Below are positions 13,724 to 25,200 of a stretch of 64,000 bases of DNA, piece after piece. The stretch is from Diaporthe sp. PMI_573 (lineage: Eukaryota; Ascomycota; Sordariomycetes; Diaporthales; Diaporthaceae), in contig JAJTUP010000025.1 in assembly GCA_021399435.1 (NCBI GenBank), forward strand, positions 496,001-560,000, written 5' to 3'. Made by a program: the position numbers and the translations under genes. Position 1 is the stretch's first letter; each line of letters begins with the position of its first letter. The notes under the pieces are model-generated. The model had not been told where the DNA came from, searched no databases, and worked only from the letters and a program-made list of their open reading frames with translations.

Positions 13724-15361
13724 ATGAAGAACATCGGAAGCTTGGCCATGCTGCTCCTTGCAGGAGCTGGCTACGTGGCCTCCCTGCCCGCCGGTGATGC
13801 CCAGCAGCAGCATGAGATCCGTGCCGTCGGGTACGAGAGCTACCCCCAGATCCTCGCCCGGGAGCCAAAGAAGAACAAGAAGAACAAGGGTGGCGCTGCT
13901 GCCGGTAAGTCTACTTTCACTCATTCACACATGACATAAATACCAGAACTCAAAAGTGCTGACCATACTCGCGACTAATAGCTGCTGCCAACGCAACTGC
14001 CGCTGCTGGTGATGCTGCCGCTGCCGATGATGCTGCCGCCGCCGATGATGCGGCCCAGGGAAAGAAGGCCAAGAAGGGCAAGAAGGGCAAGAAGGCCAAG
14101 GCAGCCGCTGCTGCTGCTGCTGCCAACAACGGCACCGCAGCTGCTGACGCCGGCAATGCGGCCGACGCGGCCAATGCGGACGACGCGGCCAATGCGGCCG
14201 ACGCGGCCAATGCGGACGCCGGAAATGGCAAGAAGGGCAAGAAAGCGAAGGATGCTCAGCAAGACGACAATGCCGCCGATGCCAACGGCGCCGATGCCCA
14301 GGCAGCTGGCGGTGATGCTCAAGCAGCCGGTGGCGCTGACCAGATCACCCAGCTCCTCGAAGGGTATGTCCATCAACGCCCTTCCGAACTTTTCAATAAT
14401 CCACATGTTCTAACATTTGACACACTAGCCTCGCTGGCGGTGCTGTCGGAGGTGGTGCTGCCAAGGGTGCCGATGCCCAGGGCGCAGATGCGGCTGGTGC
14501 CGGTGGTGTTGGTAATATCCTCAGCGGCCTCCTCGGCAACCTGAAGCGGGACGAGGCGACGCTCGAGGCCCGCCAGGGCAAGGGCAAGGGTGGCGGCAAG
14601 TAAGTCAGACCTCGTAGTACCGCGTTCTACCCTATCGTGGGGGAGACAACCCTCGATGTTCAACGTACTGACAGTTAAACAGGGGCAAGGGTGCAGCAGC
14701 CGCTGGTGGCAAGGGAAAGTAAGTTATTATTCCAGAACTACACACATCTACATATATCTGCTCCACACCACATTTTACTGAATAACTCGTAATTGGTTCC
14801 ATGTGCTGACATCACGTTCTCTTCAGGGGTAAGGGACAAGCAGCCGCCGCCGCTGGAGGAAAAGCCAACAACGCCAACGCAGCCAACGCAGCAGCAGCCG
14901 GAGGAAATGCCAACAACGCCAACGCAGCAAACGCAGCAGCAGCCGGAGGAAATGCCAACGGAGCTGCCGCAGCGGCCAAGGGCAAAAAGGGCAAGAAGGC
15001 AGCGGCCGCAGCAAAGGCGGCCAAGGCATCGCAGGCCGCAGCAGCACAGGCAGCCCAGGCCTCCGGCGCCGCCAACGCCAACAACGCCAACAATGCCAAT
15101 GCCGCGGGTGCAAATGCAAATGAAGACAACGCGGCGGCAGCCTCAGGAGACGACGCCAACTTTGTCAACCCGGCCGCGAGCAACGGCGCCAAGGGCGAGG
15201 CTGCTGCCGCGGCCGCTGCCAGCGCCGTCGCGATCGGCCCCGGCGCGCTGACCGGTGATGCTGCTGCCGCCCAGCAGACGCCTGCTGCCAAGGCCAACGG
15301 GGGTGGCAAGAAGGCTGCGAAGGGTGCCAAGGGTGCCAAGGGTGCTGCTGCTGACAACTAA
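13724..15361 (+). CDS. Secreted alanine/lysine/asparagine-rich low-complexity protein
   Basis: Function not recognised. Five exons (13724-13904, 13982-14363, 14429-14599, 14683-14718, 14827-15361) join in frame to 434 residues with clean GT-AG borders. The ATG sits in a good context (GCCAAGATGAAG). Residues 1-~20 are a signal peptide (MKNIGSLAMLLLAGAGYVAS), so the product should be secreted or in the cell wall. The rest is almost only Ala, Gly, Lys, Asn and Asp: stretches like DAANADDAANAADAANAD, AKKGKKGKKAK blocks and GGNANNANAANAAAA repeats. A more ordinary segment around residues 190-235 (ITQLLEG, NILSGLLGNLKRDEATLEARQGK) contains a dibasic KR and may be a processing site. No cysteine is seen. 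The Lys/Gly blocks make the protein very basic locally. It could be a structural wall or matrix protein, a polyanion-binding protein, or a processed precursor. The small fourth exon (36 bases) encodes only GKG/AAAAGG-type sequence. Confidence 0.8.
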
Positions 15362-16848
15362 GTCGTGCGACTTGGTTCGTGGTCGCTGGGAAGAAGGAGC
15401 AGAGGAAAAGGGATTTTCTATAGATCGAATTCGATCCTCCCCCCGCTGAGTCCGGGCTGGCTTTTTTTATGGTGGTCGGTGGGCAAATCAATGTATTGAA
15501 TACTAGGGGCGTCTTTTCACAACTCGGACTTTGACTGTCATTCCCGGAATGGTTGGGTTTTTTGATGAAATTTGATGACGACCTGTGGATTGTGGAAAAT
15601 AATGATAAATTTTCAAAGTTTATTCACCCTGTGTTCAGCCTCCTGGTGGATGTGAAGCCATGTGTGGACCGCATCAGAACTAAGAGGCTTTGTGCGTTGA
15701 CAGCGAGACTGGTGTTGTGGAATGTGTGCTATGTGCGCATGAAGTATAGCTCTGTGATATTGATGTATCCTTCCAGCTATTTGAACCATTGAAACGCAAA
15801 CCTGGGTTTACTATCCTACAACTCTCCGTATTTGTTCCGGTCTTCTTTTCATCTCCAACATTTAATTAAGCCAGTGTCTTGGCTTGCGGTTTCCAAGGTG
15901 CAAGTGGTTTACATATAATCGAGGCACGGCATTACAGTATTTATTGTGACTGAAGTGTCTACATCCCCTTCCCTATCGACGTCCCTCCCATTCCTATGCT
16001 ATGCCTTGGTAAATTTCGCCAGTTGCATTTGCCTTTGTCCTCTAACACTTAGTCTTAGTCAGGGTCTCCCTTCGCTGGAAGCGATTCAACTTAATCACCT
16101 TGGGATCTCGAGAGCACGCATTTGTATGTTCAGACGACACTCCATGGCACTAATAGCTCTCTGTCTTCAAATACTTCTGACCTGTAGTGTTCCTGGGAGA
16201 GATTGCTATTACTTTGCTGTAGTGTGTAATCTTGGTAGACAGCCAATCTTCTGAATTGTAATTCCTATATGGCCCAATATACAAACACCATTGCTTGACG
16301 TTTCAATCCATCTTGCAGCTTCTCGATATTGACGACAAAACAAGAAAGGCACTTATTATTTTCGCCTTCTCTACAAAGGTTTCGGTCAATGCACAGAATT
16401 AGTGAGCCGGCTCTCAGCCCTATCTCGCAGATAAGGAAAAAAGCACTCCTGTAAACTCGGCGGATGCTTCCAGAAGCCAGTTCAGAAATTAGGCCGACAA
16501 GGTATAGGTGACTTGATCTTTATTCACGCCATGTTTGCTTTGACGTGTCCAATACTTCCTCTTCGGACTTTCTCATATTACTTCGATTAATACTACGGTA
16601 AATTTGCGCTAGGTGCAAAATAATGAGTAGATGAGTTACTACAACATCTGCAGTAGGTACTACATAGTCACGACTAAGTCAAGACGTATTATTCGGGCAT
16701 CCGTCACGGCCTGTACAGGTGATTCTGTGTTGCTAACATACGATTGAATAAAAGTGAGGCATAACTACTTGACTATGTGAAATACAAAGTTGAACTCGGC
16801 GGACAACGGTATGGAAAGAAGGGGCAGCTACTAGTAGAACAATGATTC
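15362..16848. other. Intergenic, AT-richer, no supported gene
   Basis: The 3' flank of the low-complexity secreted protein gene followed by AT-richer DNA with stops in all frames. The longest open frame (15946-16254, +) has no recognisable motif. No repeat or RNA gene recognised. Confidence 0.55.
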
Positions 16849-16970
16849 CTACTCCTCAGGCCAAGGCTGCGGATTCACCTCGAGCTCGGTTGCTTCACCA
16901 TACCCGCGAAGCGGATTGTTGACACCACCAACAGATGTGATATACTCTGTGGCCTTTCCGACCTCAAGAC
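16849..16970 (-). pseudogene. F-box protein C-terminal remnant
   Basis: About 40 codons ending in a stop at 16849-16851. They read TEYITSVGGVNNPLRGYGEA and resemble the C terminus of the intact F-box protein at 37310-39172 (SQYIQSIEGVENPLRKYVEA): YI-S--GV-NPLR-Y-EA is shared in register, close to the stop codon in both. Upstream the frame closes at a TAA after a few codons, and no F-box or middle part is visible up to 17724. I read this as a relic of a duplicated F-box gene of the same family. It is short, so identity rests on one conserved stretch. Confidence 0.55.
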
Positions 16971-17724
16971 TTAATTATAGATGACGGCGAGTCCCAACTT
17001 TTAGCGGGCGCGTCGCGCGCAGGCCTCCACCCCCCGTTACGGACCCCCAACGGCAGCCCAGTGGCGTCCCGGATTCCACAATACTGTTTTCTCGGCCTTA
17101 GCCCGTATGCCGCCAGCTTATTGTATTGTTCCGTCTCTCCTCCGTCTGCCGTCCAAAACCCAAGGAAAGTTTAACCTTTCAACCCGAGCGTACGCGAAAA
17201 TGATAATCCATAAATGCATAACAATGCATTTGATCAGATGAGATAGGCCACAGTGGGCTAATGCATGGCCTAAGGCTTGGCCGCCTATTTGGACCACAAG
17301 CATAAGAGCATGCACATCTTTAAGGAATGGGCCGTGGCAATAGTAATGGCCCAGGCCGTAGCCTGGTGTAATGTGCACATCTGTAAAACAGGGATGCCGA
17401 AGATGAGCCGGGCCCACCACCCCCCACAACCCTTTTTCTACATTAGAATACTTGATTTCTGATCTACAAGACTCTTTCCTAAGCTATCCAATAGATCCTA
17501 CGCCTGATCTTTCACAGCCTCATTCCCTGGTACAGAGTGGGAAGTAGCCGAGTGCGGCTACATCTAAAAGACCGTCTTCCGCCTTGTTCAAGTCGCATTT
17601 GGCCCTTTCAGGAACCCTCCTTGCTTTAATTTCAATCCTTCACTGTTCTTCCTTGGGATTAGCACGAGGTTAACAGAGCTACCTTAAAAGCTGTCTTTAT
17701 CAGTGTGTGACACGCCAGCGTATA
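16971..17724. other. Intergenic, mixed composition
   Basis: A GC-rich patch (about 16985-17090) is followed by AT-richer sequence leading to the aminotransferase-like gene. A short direct repeat (TGCACATCT near 17310 and 17375) is present. No coding exon supported. Confidence 0.5.
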
Positions 17725-19285
17725 ATGCCCGCAACGAGCAGCAACGTGGTGTCCTATCACGACATGCATAACAGGTACGGGGAGATCCTTACGTATGCAC
17801 CACTCACCTCTTCCCCTCGGGCCCTACAGCTCTGGACGAAATATGCCGCAGACCCGCCAGCGGTCGAACATTCATATATCAATCTGCTACTTCAGTACAG
17901 CAAATGCTTCAGGTACGTCGTCGCCTCAGAGGCGCCGTACTTCCGGATGAGCCTATGTTCGAGGATCTGATGGAGGCCGCCCTGCAGCTCTTTCTTTGGC
18001 GGCGCTTACCCGTTGTCTCTCCACGCCCACGCAAGTGACGCTGTCGCCCCAAACACGATTGCCAGCCTGCTGCTTCATTTAGCAAATATATCATCCAAAT
18101 TACGAGAGCCTACGATAGAAGATGATAGTCTCGGCAACAATGCCGAGGGTCTGCTGGACTGGAATCACAACCATCGCCTGTCACCCACGTTAGCTTTCTT
18201 GTCGTTCTCGTTCGGCTCAGGCTACGGATCCTCGGTTAGTTCTTCACAACGGACCTGTCATTGCCTCAGTGAACATGGGCTGGCGATACTGATGCCTATC
18301 TCAGGCATATATATGTCCATTCCCGGAGTCACGGGCTGTTGCCTGTGGTGCGATGCCTCGAGTTATCGATTCCTTGCAGGACTTGCCTGCTCTGCGGTCA
18401 GCCCTGTCTGAGGCCAAGAGGTCTGGTACAGTCGGGCTGGTGGTCCAGATGTTGCAATCGAAAAGCCCAGCGTCTGCGCTGCCGCCCCAACGGTGGCTCG
18501 ACATTGCCTCCGCCTGCCGGGACGTCAAGCTTCCCATCATAGTCGACGAGGCCCTGACGGCTCTGAGATGCGGTGCGCCATTCTGCCATCAGCGGCCGGA
18601 GTATGCATTGGTGAAACCTGACCTTGTCGTGTTCGGCAAGGGGCTGAGAGTCAGTGGTGTCGCGGTCAACTTTGACGGTCAGCTTCTGCAGGGTCTTGCC
18701 ATCACCCCAGGACTGCAAAGAATGCGGGCAATCTTTCGCTGGCATGACTTGCAGACCCGAGGCGTCAGCATCCCGACCCTGATTGAAGCGCTGGCTGTGC
18801 TTGAGACTGCGGTAGAGCAGGACTGGCCAGCTCGGAGCAGACTCGTCGGCGCAGCAGTGCGAGGCATGATCTGGAAACATGAACAGCAGACTGGACAAGG
18901 TGGGCGCCAGGGCCGCCCGATAGTTGGCCTTGACGCTGTGATATATGTTGAGAAGGCAAGGCTGCGGGGACTGCCGCTGCAAGGCATACCAGAAGGAGAC
19001 TTTGTCAGGCTGCTTCCTGTGTTGGATGACTGGAACTTATCCGAGCAATCCTTGAGTGAGCACCTTGTGAGTACGAAAGGCCGAGTGGCGAGGGGCAGAC
19101 TATCGGAGTGGCTGCGGCAGAGCCAATATGCACCTTTGTGGTGTTATGTGTGTGGTGATCCGACTGAAGAACTTTTGGAAGAACCGGTTGAGTGGTGCAA
19201 GGTATGTTGTTTGGCAATGTGTGGCGAACCGGCTTGTCGAGACGCCTTCCGTTCCCACTCCTGCCTTCTTAGTAGTATCGCCTGA
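17725..19285 (+). CDS. Class III aminotransferase-like protein with C-terminal Cys-rich tail
   Basis: PLP-dependent fold-type I protein by motif. Exons 17725-17912, 17988-18234 and 18305-19285 join to 471 residues; introns are 75 and 70 bases with good donors (GTACGT, GTTAGT) and a branch-like CTGAT before the first acceptor. The class III features seen are the Asp that pairs with the PLP ring nitrogen (IVDEALTAL, D226) and the Schiff-base Lys in PDLVVFGKGLRVSG (K257). The usual first half is short and divergent, although SSFFGGAYPLSLHA and SFGSGYGSS could contribute to the cofactor pocket. The last ~47 residues, starting at about C425, form a CxxC...CxxCC...C...C...HxC array like a MYND/HIT-type zinc finger, unusual for this family. 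The ATG at 17725 follows an in-frame non-ATG extension and is the first usable start. The substrate cannot be told. The gene ends 95 bases from the convergent hydrolase gene. Confidence 0.75.
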
Positions 19286-19379
19286 AAGTTTGGAAGCCTT
19301 TCTTTCCCATAGTATTACCGATACTACCAGTAGATGTTACTGGCTTCATAATGCTAAAGAGCATATATTATGTGTAGAG

Positions 19380-21257
19380 TTAATGACCTTGATGCCTGAC
19401 TTGAGTGCAACCGACTTTCGCGAAGAATATCCCGTCTTGTTCAGGGTCGTGCTGCCACCACAGTCCCGTAGTAGTCCTACTATTATGGGAGCATTGAAGA
19501 TGCAGAAGGTACTGAGCCCAATGTATCATGTAAGACATGCCCAGAGATTGAAACTTCTGTTCGGCCGGTAAGAAACACACGGTGTTCTCACAGAAGTCCT
19601 GGATTGGCAGCCCAAATTCAGTCACGGTGCCAAACTGAACGATGGCTCCAATGCATGAGCCAATACCTTCCATCGCCCCATTAGTACCACTGGCATCTTG
19701 TTGGATGGTTATGCGAAGACTTCTTGATCCAAGTCGATGCTCATAGCAGCCAATAATAGCATGGACATCTGCAGGTCGTCCTTGAACTTGCTTCTTCCGT
19801 TGATCGAGCAGGTCGTCCCTGATTGCTTCCCATCTCCTCAATTCCATGGCGGCGAACCATTGCGTGTTCTTCAGCAATGTCGTTTCTGACAAGCTATGTC
19901 CGCAGAGAACAGCATTCAAGAGCTTCGCAACAGCATCGACTGCGTCGCCACTCTCTGAGCTATTGCCCAGCACCACAACCGCGTCTTGCTCTATGGGGTA
20001 TATGTGAAGTGAAGAGGCGGAACCATGGCCGGCCCCGCTATGGTAAAGTATTTTTCTAGTCGGCTCGCTTCCAGAAAGGACTGGAAGAGTGCAAGGCCAC
20101 CCCAGGTCATTGAAACTCCCTGTTGCCGCTTCCATATCGAAAATGTCATCGTAGATATACTGCCCATGCATCATGAACCACCCTAAACAGTACGAAGGAT
20201 GGCCGCCGGCATTGGCTGGTAAATCGCTCCAAGGCGTAAGTATAGTGGCCATTTCTCGGAGTGGTGAACATAGTCCGGCGTCCTCATGTTCCACGTCTGT
20301 ATGGACTTGCTTGCACGCCTTCATGACGGCCCGGGACCATTTCCCCATGTCGGAGGCTGAGCTTCGAACACCCATAGAAGCATCGCATGGGAACTGATAA
20401 GCCCCCAGGGTACTTGATCGCTCAATGATGTCTCCGCTTCTGACAGCTGAGTAAGCTTTTGAACAGCTCACGTCGGGCTCTGCCTGGCTTCCGCCAGTAC
20501 CGATCAGAGAGGTAGAATGCATGCCAAGCGGTTGAAAGAGCCGTTGAGATAAAAAGTCTCCGAATTTCATGCCTGATATGTCTTCGATTATGCAAGTTAC
20601 CAGTGCGTATAGAACAGAGTTGTAGGCCCAGACCTTTCTAAATCTTCCTGGAACAGCCTCCAGAGAGCGCACTATGCTTAACATATCTTTACGGCTGCTG
20701 CTCCAGGGAATGCCGTTTGGTCCGACGAATAACGCTGATTCGTCATTGGCTCCAGTCCTGTGACTCAATATGTCAATGAGGGTGGCACAGCGTGTGATAT
20801 CAGGGTCTTTCTCGACATTGAACTCCGGGAGATAATTTGATATGGGAGTATCTGAACATGTATCAGTTGTATGCCTTGTCAGAAAACAATATCACCCTCA
20901 ATTTTTCTAGAGACCTAGATTTATTCACCAAGACGATGTCAACGCGAGAACAAGATACATACTCCAGGAGAGCTTCCCATCTGCAACTAAAATCCCGCAA
21001 GCTGCGGCGGTAAAACCCTTGGTGATGGACGCAACGGGGAGTATGGTCGAATCAGTAGCGGCTACATGATTCTGTATGTCGGCGTGGCCATAACCTCTTT
21101 GTAAGACGGTCTCGCCATTGCATATCACACAAACCGAGAGTCCTGGGGTGTTGCCGGCCCTTCTGAGCTCATCAATCAGATCAGACTTTGATTCAACGAG
21201 TTCCTGAATTCGCATGCTGCGCAGCGATCTCTGTGGCTCATATGGAGGCAACGCCAT
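19380..21257 (-). CDS. Beta-lactamase-fold serine hydrolase (class C/esterase type)
   Basis: Member of the SxxK penicillin-binding-protein-like family; fungal relatives act as esterases, transacylases or peptidases, often in secondary-metabolite or xenobiotic loci. Two exons (21257-20963 and 20851-19380; 111-base intron, donor GTATGT) give 588 residues. Catalytic motifs: Ser-x-x-Lys in PVASITKGF (S77, K80), a Tyr-Asn-Ser motif in VWAYNSVLYAL (Y175), and the third-motif equivalent HSGAGHG before LHIYP. There is no N-terminal signal peptide, so it is probably intracellular. The C-terminal ~150 residues are a non-catalytic extension, and its last part may hide another intron. The start is the ATG at 21255-21257; an upstream TTG in frame was rejected. 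It is convergent with the aminotransferase-like gene. Confidence 0.85.
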
Positions 21258-22268
21258 GGGTTCCGGGTTGCGTATCAACTATTGCAATGTTCTGGTAACA
21301 GGCAGGTAGGCGGAGTAAGATTTGATGATACAGACAAGAACCAAGTGGATACAAGAATCTTCTAGCACGTTAGAAGGCCTTCTATAGAGTTTAGTGTATG
21401 CGATATGTAGTTAATATACGTCAGATGCGAGATGTTAACACAGGTATGAATATTTATTTAGGTTCCGTTGTTAACTAAGCTTTTCAACTCGTCTCTGGCC
21501 AAAGGCGTAGGTTTTTGGGCCTCGGTGTGTGCGCAAGATAACAAAGCAGGTCAGGCTTACATGCATCCGTGTCACGGTATGTGCATGTACATATTCAAAC
21601 GGGTACTGCTAGGACCTCTGTATGCCTCAAAACACCCGACAGGAACCCCCATGAGATGGAGGTCAGACAGACACTTGGCGCTGGGGTGGTGTGATAAGTT
21701 GTCCAAAAAGATCTGCAGCCCGAGGGTGTGTTAGGAGGGCCCCACATATATGTGTGCCTAATTAGCACTGAGAGAGTTTCTTGGATTCACTTTTTGTAGA
21801 ACGCCTCACCTGAGAAATTACTTTACTTTGGCCTTTATAAATCAGTAACAAATGAAGGCTGCCGGCCAGCCGTAAGCTTAAAGATTACATCTCTCGGAAC
21901 TCATTACAGGGCAAGTACATGTGATGATGTTGTGATGATGTAAAGGATCGTCGGGTAACCTTGAGGGCGAAGGAGGGGACCTCGGGAGGGCTTTGGAACC
22001 CCTCCACCCCTTGGCGGCCACCACCAGCCTTCTGTGTTGGCAGGGTTCGCCGCGTCGCACACACAGCACTCGGGCGTCACTAGTGTCATGGGCCAAATCC
22101 TCCGGAACTTACCATGTAGACCCTTGTCGGAATTATGGGCACCACAATGGAAGAACCTCGGTATTGAATGTTTCCTAGCATTGCCTACAGACTCCTAGAA
22201 TGATCTCTGTTTGAGCTACATTCTCCTAGACTTGGGCATATTCCTCTCAACGATTATCACAGGATAAG
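21258..22268. other. Intergenic between divergent genes
   Basis: About 1 kb between the hydrolase (reading left) and the NLR-like gene (reading right), which must hold both promoters. AT-rich parts near 21360-21450 and 21740-21850; a GC-rich patch near 21960-22080. No coding exon supported. Confidence 0.55.
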
Positions 22269-25200
22269 ATGGCCTTACCGGCTGCTCAGTAAGTGATCTT
22301 AAGCATATATCGGAGAGATATTCAAGGCTACCAGCTAACCAGCCTTCAGGGGCTCAATTGCAGCCAACCTGATCCGCGGTGTATGGTTAGAGGCCTGTAA
22401 AAGTTTCTCTGGCACTCTATCCGCAGCCGAGTATCAGAACCTACAGTCTATAACGAGCTTCGAGCAGCTTTCCCAAGGCATTAGCGCACTGCAGTCTTCT
22501 TACCGGCGCCGAAACATTCCTAAGATGCTTGAGCGGCTAGATCCTTTTTTCCAGAATCTCAGCTTCTTCACCAAATCCGTAGATATATTCGTCTCGTCCA
22601 ATCCATCAATTGCAGCACTTGTCTGGGGCTCTTTCTACACAGTCCTCCAGGTGAGTATGGCAATATTGATCATGGTTTTCCATCGGATCATATGTACAAA
22701 TCACCTATCTGGGTGCTTGTTTCGCATCACGAGTACTGACACGGAACTGGCTGCCATGAGCAGTTAGCTATGCGTCACGGTTCTTGTCTTGCAGACGTTA
22801 TCCAAATCTTGGAGTACATACAGAAACACTTGCCGCGTGTCAGTAGTTTCGTGGATCTATCCGTTGTGGCAGATAGAATCGAGCATGCTCTATGTTATCT
22901 ATATCGGGATTTGATCCAGTTCACTTTGAGAGCAACCGATTTCTTGAAGAGGTACCCAATTTGTAAGCCCCGCACGCTGTTGCTCCCTTACCCCTTAATC
23001 ATACACTGGGAAATCCGTTCTGACGAAAGTATTTGGCCCTGGCTAGTGAATCTACTGGGTATTGGTGCAGTCTGGGGCCACCGTAGGAAGAAGTTCCAGG
23101 GAGACTTTGAAGACCTTAAACTGAGTATTCGTGAACACACTCAATGGATCGACGCAGAGGCTAATGTTGGATTCCACAATTCGTCGCAACAAATGATGAT
23201 CAGGAATCGAGAAATACGATCCATCATCGATGCAGCTTTGGCTACACCTGCTGTCCAAGCGACAGTCACTGACCACGCCACTTACCGGAGCATCCCTTAC
23301 GTCGCCAACCGCAGTTTCTTTGGACGAACCGAGGAGATGAAAGGGCTTCATGATGCACTCATCCCAGGTTCAGCATCCAATCTGACAGTCGTCAGTATTG
23401 TTGGAGAAGGAGGGGTTGGAAAATCCCAGCTTGCGTTACAGTTTTCATATACGCACTTTCAAGTATTCAGTGCTATATTCTGGATTGCGGCAGATGGTCC
23501 CTTGAAGATAGCACAAGCATTTGAAGATATAGCTAAAAGGATAGGCCTGGCGCAAGCGACGAACACGCAGAGTTCCATAGGAACTATTCAGGAGGCCACA
23601 CTGAGATGGCTCAGCAACACTAGTACGATGCTTGTTCTCGACCTGGCCGGGGGTATTGCTGACTTCCCATGTTATCAGGTCACACATGGCTGCTTGTTTT
23701 CGACAATGTAGAATCCATCGATGCAATGAGGGGCTTCTGGCCAACGGCTGCCCACGGCGCAATTATCATAACAACACGCAACCAGAATATAATCCACCCG
23801 CCCATTTCAAAGTCAATCCGGCTGAGATCCTTTACAGTTGAGGAGGGCGCTCGATTCATCCTGGAAAATGTTCCCGCCACCAACCGGGCCGGCAGCGTTG
23901 ACCAGGCTCTCGACGGCGAGCATGCCCGTCACGTGGCCGACGCTTGTGGCGGTCTCGCACTGGCCTTGTCACAGGTGGTGCGATATGTTCGGACATTCAA
24001 CATCTCCCTGGCCGACGCGGAGAGACTATGTTCCACATCTGGGAATCTTGTCGACGCAAATTCTCAGATCAACCTGTTGAGCCAGCCCGACTTCTACCAT
24101 CGTCTTGGCATGTCGTCAGTCTGGGAGCAGTCGCTCGAATCTCTCAGTCCCGAATGTTCCACTCTGGTCCACCTAGCTGCCCATCTAGATCCGGACAGGA
24201 TTGATGAGGCCATCCTCCGGCATAAGTCCACCACAATCATCGGTCGCCCCGATAGTGATGAAGCGGTGTAAGTACCACTTGTCGAAGCACTGTCTCGTCT
24301 TTCACAACACATGTCTTAGCAAAAGTTGACAATATTGTGATCCAAGACGTAGCAATCGGCGAATAATCGAGCTTCTCAACTGCTCCATTCTTTCTCGGGG
24401 GTCCCAGAACAACTTCTTCAGCATGCACAGACTCATTCAGGAGAGCATCTTGCACCATATGAGTGAAGGCGAGAGGAAGATTGCTTTCAGTGCAGCATTG
24501 GACGTAGTGGATTCATACTTCCCCGAGTATGATGAAGCTGACCGGCTCATCGAAGCCTGGCCACAGTGTGGAGAGGCAATCCCACATGTAGATCGACTGG
24601 CAGCGTTGATGGAGCCAGAAAGTTCTTGCGATAACAGTGTCTGTCTGAAGATGGGAGAACTACTTGAGCGAGCCGCTTGGCATGTCTACTAGCCCTATTC
24701 GGCGAATTTGAGCCCAAGAACTAATGTAGCAGTTAGGTACCTACAAGAACGCGGCGCAAGAGGTGACGCTCTGCGGCTTCTCGATGCAGCGCAGGTCATT
24801 GCTCAGTCGGCCCTGGGGAGGTCCCATGCTGCTGATCAACCCAGCCGGGTGTCCCCAGGAACTTCTTCGATGTGCTCTGATCCTTCCGAAGACCTCACAT
24901 TCCAGCTGACAAACCTGTGCTCAGACATTGCAAACTCTCGTGGCGGACTTGAGCTGCTGCGTAGTAACTTCGACAAGGCACAAAAGTGCTTTGAGGACGC
25001 CATCTCCCTGCGCCGCAGGTTAGGCGGAACAGATCATGAGCTGATATATATGATCCGCAACGTCGGCATCGCGTCCCTCAGTGCTAATCGTGTTCAAGAG
25101 GCGCACGGAGCGTTCGACGAGGCGATGGAAATGTTAGAGCAACAGTTGCCCGCCGACAAAGATTCCAGACTCTTTCGGATCCGTCTCGCTGAGCTTCACG

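Noticed and set aside
14812..15357. 181-codon - strand open frame rich in Ala and Leu
   Set aside because: Reverse reading of the GCN-rich last exon of the secreted low-complexity protein; no splice or start support.
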